Source of the DNA: Scilla litardierei
Lineage: Eukaryota > Streptophyta > Magnoliopsida > Asparagales > Asparagaceae
NCBI GenBank assembly: GCA_030789695.1
Contig: CM061139.1
Span: 103,090,037-103,154,036, forward strand
Direction: 5' to 3'
DNA length: 64,000 nt
The position numbers and the translations under genes are program-made. The notes beneath the pieces were generated by a model. The model was not told where the DNA came from. It was given only the letters and a program-made list of their open reading frames with translations, and searched no databases. Shown here piece by piece: positions 31,034 to 41,126 of this stretch; position 1 is the stretch's first letter, and every line of letters begins with the position of its first letter.

Positions 31034-32715
31034 ATGCCCCCACGCACTAGGTCGTGTTCGAGGGTGCCTGCCTCCAAGCAGAAGAGGACTAGCGAGCCTG
31101 GCTCTTCCTCTGCTAGAGCGGATTCCCCGCCGCCTAGCCCACCACCACCTACACTTCCGCCTCCTACCGCACTCGTTCCACCCCCACCGGCACAGCCCGT
31201 CCCGGCTTTCGATTCGATGGGGATCACTTTCAGAGATGATGCACACCGCGTCAGATTTGAAAGAATCTCCCATCGATCGATTGTCCCCTTTAGGTTTGCA
31301 CACGTCGCCAATTTTGGGCGCCTATGGGTATTTAAGGGCATACTCAAATTATATGAGAACGTGGGGTGGTGTGATTTTCTGTCGGTATCGGTAGACACTA
31401 CGTCCGACCGACCCTCGAGGTCCTGAGTTCTATCCATAGGACTCCAGGGGGTTACACATTTCGTTTGATGGATCATGAGTGTGAGATCACTCTCTATATG
31501 CTTCGAGCCTATTTCCATTAGCCCCTGTCCCGGCCCCCGACCACGCTTTTGCTCCCACACACCACACACCTCCTTCCTTTGATCCTCATGCCTTCTGGAC
31601 ACTTATCATGGGATCACCACTCGCCTTTGATCCTAGCCAGATGATGGCCTCCTCTATTGTCCACCCATGCCTCCGCAATACTCAGCGCCTTATGGCGACT
31701 ACTTTTCTCGCAAGGTATGAGCGTGGGACGATGTCTACGCCTGAGCTTTATATGCAGTATGCGATGACTAGAGCGAGAGCCTTTGAGGACAACACAGACG
31801 TCTTAGTCCTCGCTACTCAGATTGATATAGCCAGTTGGTATCTAGATCGCATCATTATCTCTATTGCCGCCAGGACAGCGATCTGTTGTGGCGGTCTGAT
31901 CACCCTTCTGGCTCCCATGTGCGGGGTTGACCTTCCAGCCGGTTTGCTACGACCCACGGGCCCCACCTCCCTTTCCATAGATTTCATGGCCCGTATGAGG
32001 ATGTTGCATACTCATGGCCAGCACCACTGGGTTTGGCTGCATGGTCCTTTTGTAGCAGATTACATGGTGCTTTTGAGCCTCGCTCGGACCCATATTAGAC
32101 CCACATGAGGGGAGTGAAACCAAAGATGAACCTCCTCATCCTAGCTGCATACGTGCTTTAGACCGAGGGTGCTCAGCAGGAGCCCCTCCTCCCCCCTCTG
32201 GCCCTGGAGATCCCGATCCCTCAGCCTGTGCCTGATTTGACCCCAGCTCCCGTCACCTTTGTTCACACTTCTGCTAGTGTCAGGAGCACCATGCTGAGCC
32301 CACCACCACCGCCGCCTAGACCACCACCACCTTTGTGCCGTTGACCTCTGATCCCATTTCTTCTATAAGTTTTGAGAGCGTCCATATCGCTGTTTTTGAG
32401 AGAGGCAAGCCTTCCTTTATTTCAACGGCCGAGACCCTGTCGTCACCAGATTTCTCGACCTCTGGGGAGTCATTTTCTGCTGATTTCATGACCTCCCCAG
32501 TCGTCGACACTTCCGTCTCTGCTGCCGCTGTTTTCACCGAGAGCGTCGTGACCTTTGTCCAAATTTCTGTGTCATCGACTTCTCTGCCCCTCTCGCCCTC
32601 TGTCACCGCTTCAGATTCTGCCGTTGCTCACACTTCTGAGAGCATTCCTGCGTCTCAGCGTCCCACAGAGACTGAGCATCTTTTAGGAGCACATCACCAC
32701 ACCATTACCCAGTAG
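31034..32715 (+). pseudogene. Athila env-like (ATHILA ORF) protein, frameshifted
   Basis: Starts at ATG 31034 with a basic, then Pro-rich region (MPPRTRSCSRVPAS), as in Athila third frames. A conserved-looking domain follows (HRVRFERISHRSIVPFRFAH). The first frame stops at 31426. The reading continues in shifted frames (GGYTFRLMDHECEITLYML at about 31450-31505), then 31608-32108 (SIVHPCLRNTQRLMATTF, RTAICCGGLITLLAPM), then a Ser/Thr-rich tail to 32715. The order resembles the ATHILA ORF family (function unknown). No convincing signal peptide; hydrophobic segments occur around 31850-31930. Broken by at least two frameshifts. Confidence 0.7.
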
Positions 32716-33929
32716 TGGCCCCACTTGTCTACGGTGGCTGTGTGCACCAGTGCGACCCTCACCAGTGCGACCCTCTCCCCCAGCTCCCGACACCATTGTT
32801 CAGTACCTGTGTGCTTTAAAGGGGGCCGTTAGTGGGCTCAGAGGGGATTTTCGAGCTCTTGCAGCCACTTCTATTCGCATGAAATTGTACGCTCAACTTT
32901 CCGGTTGATTAAATGTATGACTTTTTTGATATAACTGGATTAGTTTACTTTTTGAATTAAAACTGAATAGATTACATTACCCTGCTGAAAGTTGTCTTGC
33001 ACATTCGAAAGAGTGAACTGAGCGTTGCATATTTTTCTTTCTCCACATATCTTGAACTTCATTTCTATACTTAAAATCATTGGTGAATCTCCCTTTAGCA
33101 AATCTTATATTGGCATCTTTCCCTTGCTATAAAGTCCAAGCTCCAATACCCCAAAATCAAAAGAAAAAAAAGGGAATACATGAATATCTCTCTATCTTTG
33201 ATTTGGGATTGTTATTGTGTATATTGGTCCAAAAAAGAGAAAAAGAGAAAGAGAGAGAGAAAAGAGAAAAGAAAAACAAAAAAAGAGTACGGCTATATAT
33301 ACCTGATCCCATCTCTTTCTTTCTTCCTTTCTTTCTCCCTCTTTTATTTTTCTTGGAGCTTCAAAAAATGGAAAAAAAGTAGTATTGTTCTATTTGATGC
33401 CGCCACGCTTACAGATAAGCTTGGGGGAGAGGATCCAATGATGTGAGAGAGTGTGACCACTTGTCTGTGCATGACGACCTAAGCTAAGTAATTTTTTATA
33501 CTCAGGAAGAATATCTGGAGTATTACGAAGTCCACGAATTGAAATTTGACATGCATTTCATGAATACCAATTCCTTCTATTCTTATTGCTCCATAATGTG
33601 TGATATCTCTTATACTCCAAGTAAAAAGCGATCAATTGAAAAGTGTGCGACCTATGATTATGTATATTACTTTGGATGCCTCAGACGACGCTAATCCTAC
33701 AATGATTTCATGTTTCATATCGTTTTGATATTCTTGGTTTCTATATCGAATGCATTTATATATGATCATGATATCGAGGTAAAAATCTTTGGCATATTTT
33801 TATTCGTCGTGCGCTATTTGAGTAAGCAGCTCCACATCCTGAGAAAATGATTTAGCACCTCCCTGTTCGTTTTCTATTCTATCTTCTCCTTCCTTTTTCC
33901 TTATTTTTACCCTCCGGGTTCGCCTTTTT
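32716..33929 (+). other. Athila 3' untranslated region with purine and pyrimidine runs
   Basis: Noncoding. A purine-only run (GA/A-rich, about 33231-33286) is followed by a pyrimidine-rich run (CTTT/CCTT, about 33312-33350). GCTTGGGGGAGAGG at about 33419-33432 resembles an upstream copy of a polypurine tract. Confidence 0.6.
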
Positions 33930-33974
33930 ACTCATCTTCCTCGAGGACGAGTAAGAGGTAAGCTTGTGGGATTT
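33930..33974 (+). promoter_or_regulatory. GAGGACGA near-palindrome and polypurine tract of Athila
   Basis: A near-palindrome centred on CCTCGAGGACGAGTA is followed by AGAGGTAAGCTTGTGGGATTT, abutting the 3' LTR at 33975. The second Athila element has the same arrangement on the minus strand at 63734-63775. Confidence 0.8.
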
Positions 33975-35545
33975 TGATCGCTCCTTATTTTACACCTTTT
34001 TTCTGCATGTTTGCATGTCATTTCGATCGTCCATATTTTGTTTTCACGATTATTTGATGATATCGTGTTGCTTTTCACTATTTCTTGTTTTTGTCGGATT
34101 TCAGGAAATATGGAGCGATCTGGAGCATAAATGAGATCAAGAGACTTTCACGCACACTGGGGCATCGTCTGTGACCCAATTAAGGAGCTAGCAGCGCTAG
34201 ATGATGAGTGGAAGAAGAAGAAGTTCGATAGAATCGATGAGGAGGTGAGGAGGAGAAGATAGGACTCCAGAAACAGCCCACTCGGCTGAGCAGACATCTC
34301 ACTCGGCCGAGTGAAGGATCGTACTCGGCCGAGTACAACAGATATAAGAACACCTGGAGTCAAAGTCCACTCGGGCGAGTGAAGGATCTCACTCGGCTGT
34401 GTGAAGAAGTCCACTCGCCCGAGTACGACAGAGTTTTCCAAAGGGGATCTCAACCGACTCTCTGAAGTTTAGAGAAGATCAGCAGAAGACTCACTCGGCC
34501 GAGTGTGAAATCCCACTCGACCGAGTAAAGAACTCCACTTGGCCGAGTACCGCAGAGTGGCAGACCCCCGAATCACCAATGTTTTTGTTTTTCGTTGGGT
34601 CCGTCACTCGGCCGAGTGGTGCAGTCTGTCTGTATCACGAATTAGGGTTCTAGGCTGCGCCAGGGGCAAATATGTCAGGATTTTCTGGCCGAATTTGGCT
34701 TGTATTTAAGCTAGTTTTCTTCCTAGTTATAGAGGAGACCAGAAATTAGTTTTTGAGCATTATTCTAATTGAAATTTTCAGCTGGAGATTGAAGATTGGA
34801 ATCTTGGTTTGTTCTTTCTATCAAAATTTCTTGTTTTTTGTGAATTGTTTTCTCTCAACCATGAATTGCTATGAGTTTTTATTCGTTTATTCTGAGATTG
34901 CCATGATTAATTACGAGTAGTTCCGCTATTCTAGGGCATGAGGATGAACCCTATGGATCCGATTTTATACTTGTGCGGATAAGTTGCTAGGATTGATAGA
35001 CTGTTGGGTTATGATTGATTTACTACGAGTAGCTAAGAATTTCCATCGATTGGGGTTTGCAAGAGATTGGATTTCAATCGATGGAAAGGCCTAGATATTC
35101 GATTTAGGTTTATAATCGAGATTCTCTAGCCTTGGTTTGCAAGAGATTGGACCAAAGCTAGGACTTTTATTATAAATCTATGCTCATATTTGTTTGCAAG
35201 AGATTGGACGAATACGAACTATCATAACTTGGTTCTCTATTCAGTTATGATTACTTCACCTCAATTCAAGCCTTGCAACATTGAGATTCACGATTCACAT
35301 AGATGAACGACGATCCGTAGTGGGGATTCCCTGGTCCTAGACGCCTTTATTATATAGAATTCAAATTGTTAATTGAACGACTGTGACAATATTCTCGAAA
35401 CCATTCTATTCTACCACCAATAGCTAGGTGATTAAAACAGAGTACCGTCATTTGTCCTCCCTATGTTCGATACCTGCTCGCCACTACACTGTGCGCTTGC
35501 GGTAAGACTACACTCGTTTTTCGGGTGTATATCCGGGTGCGACCA
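33975..35545 (+). repeat. Athila 3' LTR (1571 bp)
   Basis: Starts TGATCGCTCC and ends GGTGCGACCA, followed by GTAGT. It is shorter than the 5' LTR mainly because of a ~155-bp deletion near 35225. It carries its own CACTCGGCCGAGTG cluster at 34275-34620. Confidence 0.93.
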
Positions 35546-35590
35546 GTAGTGTTCAGAAAGACAATATCTAATGGCTAGGTGTGTTGTATC

Positions 35591-37560
35591 TGTTAGGGGA
35601 ATGTATGCCCTTCAGGCAATTATATTAATTGTAATAAACATATTGTAAGAAATTATACTATGTGATTTGGTATTCTTTATCTTTCTAATTCTCTATGTCA
35701 CTACTATGATTGTGGTTGTGTATATGATGCATGAATAAATTCACATGACTTATGTGAGAAACGTTGGGATCATGATGAGATCATGACAATGATGCCAATA
35801 GGAACATTGGGATCATGATGAGATCATGACTATGAGGCCATGCCTAACAGACGTCCAGAAATGTTCCTGGTTAGAGGAATATCGAGACAGAACATCGATA
35901 TTTCGGTTAGATCAATGTGCATTGGTTTATACCATCAGACTGTAATGGCTGACCTCATTGCCACTTGATAGGGAGACATCGGTAGATGATGCACATGTGC
36001 TTGTTAGAGAACAAGTTCACAGAAAGCCTCGCCAGAGATGCTTTGGTACAGCTATAATACTTTGAGTATCAACACAAGATCTCAAGTGGCAGTAGGTGTT
36101 GCATAGTTCTTATTACCATAGATGTGCTAAAAGACCTTTTATGTAGAAGATTATACTTTGTCATTTACCGAACATTAGCATTACAGGTGATGCGTAGGTT
36201 CATGCTTGTATAGTTAGAAGTATGCGAAGGAAGTGACCATCTAGCCGAGATTCGTCTCCTCTGGTATGGGAAGTTATTGTCATAATATAATCAAATGGAT
36301 CAATAGTAAATCCTTGGCCAGGATTCTAAGTTAATTTGTTAAGAGTTAACAAGTGTCATCCAACCAATAACTATGGAATCACATATGACACAAAGGTTTC
36401 AGGTGTAGTTGTGTTTGACTTCTAGATATCTTACCGACATAATATTAACGAATGGACAAGACTAAATAGAATCTGTCATTGTAAGGCCCAGATATGTCGT
36501 AGAGATTTTAGTCTCAGAAATCTGATAATGACGGTTTTGAAATGGGGGTCGGTACACTCAGTTAGAGCCGCTACCGATCGATGACACGATGTGATCATGT
36601 TCACTGCTGAACTAGGAATCGGTCTGTTAGAGTCTTATATTGATGAGGAACTCCTCACGAAGTGAAGGAAGAAACTTTGATTATTTATATGATATACAAT
36701 TGCTAAGATCACAAAGAGTTGTGATCAAAAGAAGGCTGAAGAAGTGGCTGTCAACTTAGCATGGGCTAGTCAATTAGTAGTTTGCCACTAGTCGACTAGT
36801 GGTTTAGCCCTAGTCAACTAGTCAGGCTCATATGCGTAAGTCAACCCGGTCAGCTGACTAAGCAACTAGTATGTGATACTAGTCATACTGACATGGCAGG
36901 ATGCATCATTCGGATCTGGTGGGGGATTTGGTTGATAAATCTATTCTAAACCGAATCTAATTCAAATACTAGATTTCTAATGTGATTAGAACTCATAATA
37001 GACTCTTCTTCTTCTTCGTGTGTTTAGGGCTATGTTGAGTTCAATACAAACACTTAATCCAAATCAGATTTGGGTGGCCCTAGCGCTATATAAAGGGTTC
37101 CCCTAGCCCTCAGAAAATACACCAATCTCTCTTGAGATAGTCTCATTGTTCAGAGGTATACAAACCTCTTCAGAGGGAGAATCTCTTGCGCATAATCAAA
37201 AGTTTTCCTTCTCCTTCTTCCTCTCTTTAATAAAGCTTAGATGATTGTTCGAGTTCTTAGAGGGCTCGTGAATTGTAGAGGTGCTTTTCATCCTGTGATT
37301 CATCTAAGGTGCTGGTAGGATAGGAGAACGCTGTGCTTCAAGTCTTCACCGAAAGAGTTTTGGTTCTGCAAGTATTGCTTGAGTATATCGCACACAGATA
37401 TGGTTTTTATTCAATTGTTGATTTTAGTATTGTGGTAGGTCTTTGGATATGCTGATTGCTACTATAGACATTTTTAAATTTTCAGTCTTCCGTTATTTGA
37501 TCTAAATCGTTTAGATTACTAGCATCGTATACTTACATTATCTTGATTTGCTTCACTTTT
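35591..37560 (+). mobile_element. LTR-like sequence, family uncertain
   Basis: Begins TGTTAGGGGAATGTATG. It contains an 18-bp perfect palindrome CCACTAGTCGACTAGTGG at 36785-36802 amid other ACTAGT half-sites, then a TATA box TATATAAA at 37087-37094, then a leader. This is the same layout as the LTRs elsewhere in the window. The right boundary, target duplication and primer site were not found, so it may be a solo or degenerate LTR. Confidence 0.45.
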
Positions 37561-38430
37561 TCCTAAGGGAAATCAATGATGGGATTGCCTTTGTTTGTAT
37601 TAGTGGTAGAAGTTGCCTTATTGATGTTGGCATGATTACCATAGTCAGAGACCTTAAGAAAAATTATGCAAGGGATGTTGTTCACTACCTTAATTCATAA
37701 TCTTCTTCTTCTTTGGACTTGATGTACACCAACCTTCACGTTTAGAACTAACACGAATATATATTGGATCAAGCATAGTGCGAGAAGGGTGATTGTTGGT
37801 CTGAGACTCTTAAGTCTGATTATAAATCTTACTAAAAATGGAAACCGTTGGAGGTTTGTGATAGAGGACATGTGTAGAATTTAAAAGAACTAAGAACAAT
37901 AGGAGCAAGGAAACTACCTTGATAAGGAATAAAGGAAGCTTTAATTTGAGAATGATGACCACTTGATAACTCTTCTTTAAAGAGAATGTAAAGAGATAGT
38001 ATAAAGAAATTTTGATGGCATCCTTCCTTATTTAAGGGGAAATAATATATCTAACCATCTAGAATAATTCCTGCCCAATTTCAAATTGAAAAGCATCTGT
38101 AAGTGGTCATTACCCTCCTAAAAAGCAATAGAGGTTTTATGAACATGCTGAATGATGATGTTGGATATTGAGTCACCCCTATAAGAGTTTTGATGATATG
38201 AAAGCATATTTCTTGTGTTAACTCTATGAACACAAATATTAGAAAATGGAGAAGACTTAGTGATGGTGTTATCAAGGCAAAGACAAGATGCATGTAATTG
38301 AAGCTTTAAGTCTACATATATATGTAATTGATGAATTTTATATTTCTTATCATAGATTTCATGTTGAAGGCTTGAAAATGCACCTGTCACACACATTAGA
38401 AATATTAGGAAAGACTAAGAATTAATATGA
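37561..38430. other. Unassigned AT-rich sequence
   Basis: Short minus-strand frames (38396-38118, 38293-38081) show no motif I can name. It is probably decayed transposon DNA between two LTR-like sequences. Confidence 0.3.
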
Positions 38431-39405
38431 AATTAATCCATATCAAATCCCATAGGTTTATACTTAAACCTATGCATTTTTGTCATCATTAGTCCATCAA
38501 TGCCTTTTCCCAAGTCGACTAATAAAAGGCTAAGACTTTGGCATGTCAGGTTAGTCGATCAGTGTTGTTTCATTAGTCGTCGAATTGTATACCAATAGTT
38601 GACTAATGGTTATACCCTAGTAACCTAATGAAATTAGTGTTGCCTAATTTGACTTTGCAAAACTAGCTATTTTATCGCCATTATTAAAGTAATTTGTCGA
38701 ATTCCCTTTGATGATTTTTCATGCCTATAAATTGGGAAAATCGCATGATTTTATGACAAGTTTTGCAAAGAGTTTTTTTAAGAAAAATCAAGTTTTGCAA
38801 AGAGTTTTTAGTTATTTTGAGAAAACCTATTTTCAATATTAGCCAAAATAGCATCAAGTTCTATTTCTTCTTCATTGCACCAAATCCATCATCTATTGCT
38901 TCAATTCTAAATCTCAAATAGAAATCATACCCATAGCCACATTTACACACACCGAGTTTCATCTTCAAGGCTGTATGGATCTTGTTCAAATCACTCTTAT
39001 TGTAAAGGTAAAGTTCTCCCAAGGGTGATTGAGAGAAGGGTAAGTTTTATTCTCAGGGTTTTTTTGAGAGGTTGGTTACTTAACACATAGTTGTGGTGTT
39101 AAAGGGTGTACTATGTCAGTAAGAGGTTAGTAGAAACCTCAAGCGGATTTTCTTGGTGACTGGCAATAGGTCAGAGAGACTGGCCGTATAAATTGCTTGT
39201 GTTTACAATTGTTTCTTCCTCTGGTTTGATTTCTTTAGTTGCTACTTGTGATTACGTTCTGTTTCTTAATCAATCCCTACACGTAAGATTTATTGATTAA
39301 GAATCTAAAGCAATAACTCATTTAGATTTCTTAGGTAGAACTTTTAAACACTATTCACCCCCCTCTAGTATTCTGTTTGTCATCTATAGGATCCCAGAGA
39401 TTACA
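38431..39405 (+). mobile_element. Sirevirus-type LTR remnant or solo LTR
   Basis: Ends CACTATTCACCCCCCTCTAG...GAGATTACA, the Sirevirus LTR end motif. It has a TATA-like CCTATAAATTGGG at about 38728-38740. Upstream lie imperfect GTCGACTAAT / ATTAGTCGA inverted motifs (38510-38640). No tRNA-Met primer site follows 39405. The left boundary is uncertain. Confidence 0.6.
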
Positions 39406-39655
39406 TTACCTTATGATAGGTTGGTAGCACATTACTTTTATGAGAGGGCATTTAAGGTGTATCTAAGGATATCTTTTGAACGTAATACGTAAATGCACCA
39501 TGTAGGATTCCATCTCACAGTGATTAATAGTAATCACTAATTTTTTCTAGAAGAAAGGAGGGACGAAGGCATTAATGAGTTTCACCCTAATTTGGTAATG
39601 TTACCAAAAAAGGCAATAACAAGTTTGTTTTAGGAAACAATTTTATATACCTATT
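39406..39655. other. Spacer with no recognised feature
   Basis: Nothing supported between the LTR remnant and the Retand 3' LTR. Confidence 0.4.
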
Positions 39656-40695
39656 TGTTGCACGATAAAATCCGCTAACACTGAATTTATATTAAAATGG
39701 GAATCACGGGTACAATGATTACAAGTTTTGGGGTGTAGACGAGGCTAATCCTGATTGGAAGACGCTTTGTAGATGGAGATCTCAAGGTCGCCCATCAATC
39801 GGGGTAGGTCCATGTCTATTGGAGTAGTTTGCCGTGGGTTGATTTGATCGTCAGTGGCTGGGGCAAGCTTCCTGCAAGGAGAACAACTTGTCAGAAAGGC
39901 AGGGCTAGCTGCCAGCCCGTAGCCTCTCCGATGCTTAAGTCAGTGGGTGACTGCTTGGAGAATGTTCGACACACATGGCGATCTTAGAGGCAGATCGGTG
40001 CTTGCGTGGTGAACTAGTGTGGAAGGCACGAATATGTGGAGGATATTCGACCTTGAATATAAGTAGATGTGTTAGAATTTCTTACAGATTAGCCAGCCTT
40101 TTTCTCGTTGGAGGAGAGGGGGTATTTATAGGCTGTTGGAGTCGGTTGCTTTAGCTGAGCTAGTGGTGTCAGGGCGTCAGGGGTTCGGCCGAGGATGTCA
40201 AAGCCGAACGCATCAGGTGCGCTTTTGTCAGGCTGTCAGGGCCGTTAATGTCAGGTGTGCTTTTGTCAGGTTGTCTGGCGGCAAAATGGCTAGGCGTGCA
40301 TTTGTCAGGATGTCAGATGGTGAAATGGCTAGGCATGCTTTTGTCAGGCCGTCAGCGGTGAAGCAGCCACGTGCACTTTTGTCAGACTTATCTGTAGTGA
40401 AACAGGCAGTAATTCTAGTGGCGGGTCACCTTTCTCCTTAGGTGGATTGCTTCTGGGCAGAGAGGTGGGCAAGCTGCCCCTGAGGCGAGCTACCTTTGGG
40501 ACGAGCTGGTGTGGATCGTGCGTGATCAGCTGGAGGTAGTTCTCTTTGGTTTAGTTGACACGTTTGTCGCTCTATAAGTGCGGGCTGCTCTGAGCATCCG
40601 CAAACTAGGTCTCATTGTGGAGATTTGGCAGGCCATGACTTGGGCTTCGATCATACAGGCCTAGATCGACTGGGCCGATCTTGAGGTCATAACCA
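39656..40695 (-). repeat. Retand 3' LTR (~1040 bp)
   Basis: 39656 to about 40087 matches 58672-59110 closely (ACGAGGCTAATCC, GATTGGAAGACGCTTTGTAG). On the minus strand it would start TGGTTATGACC at 40695 after a purine tract GACGGGGGCAA (40696-40706) and end GCAACA at 39656. A minus-strand TATA box CTATAAATA lies at about 40122-40130. The right boundary is inferred from the TG/purine-tract junction because the partner LTR is truncated. Confidence 0.7.
40221..40385 (-). repeat. ~39-bp minisatellite in the Retand LTR
   Basis: Five copies of a unit containing TGCTTTTGTCAGG (at 40221, 40259, 40298, 40337 and 40373; spacing 38, 39, 39, 36). A plus-strand frame therefore shows a 13-residue repeat, which I take as incidental. 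Confidence 0.8.
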
Positions 40696-40972
40696 TTGCC
40701 CCCGTCATTCGAGTTCGAAACGGAAAGTCGAGATCGGCTCGGATGACGTGCTTCACTCTCTACTGGATGACATCTGTAGCATCAAATGTGAGATGACCGC
40801 TGAATCCCTAGGGTCAACATGATGATTCGGAAGTGGGGAGATATCGAGGTGCCCCATCGATTGGAGCACGACACGTGCCTCGTACAGCTCTGGGTAAAAG
40901 CTGAGGCGACAGCTCTGCTTCAGATCTCGCCATGTGGCCCACCTTCAGCGGTCGAGATTGGCTGACGCTCTC

Positions 40973-40980
40973 TATAAAAA
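40973..40980 (+). promoter_or_regulatory. Plus-strand TATA box upstream of the antisense frame
   Basis: TATAAAAA in the context GCTCTCTATAAAAAAGAG, outside the LTR, about 155 bp before the ATG at 41127 and in its orientation. Confidence 0.5.
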
Positions 40981-41126
40981 AGAGAAGGGATGAAACGGTT
41001 GAGGGCTCCTGCTTTTGAATTTAAAAAAAACTCCTTTTGTTCTTCGTCTTCGAGCACTCACCGCCAATCTCGCTTCATCGGAGCTCCGTTGATCTCCTTC
41101 TTAGGTACTTTTTCGATCTCTATCAG

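Larger units (their letters stand above)
11727..35545 (+). mobile_element. Athila-type Ty3/gypsy retrotransposon, disrupted by a nested Sirevirus
   Basis: Bounded by LTRs 11727-13474 and 33975-35545 and a perfect 5-bp target duplication GTAGT (11722-11726 and 35546-35550). It has an Athila-type primer site, Athila-type pol order (RT, RNase H, integrase), a conserved GGGAGGCAACCTGAC block after pol and an env-like frame before the 3' LTR. Without the nested Sirevirus and one CTTAT copy it would be about 11.5 kb. Gag and protease are not recognisable, and pol has several stops and frameshifts, so the element is dead. The 5' LTR starts TT instead of TG. Confidence 0.93.
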
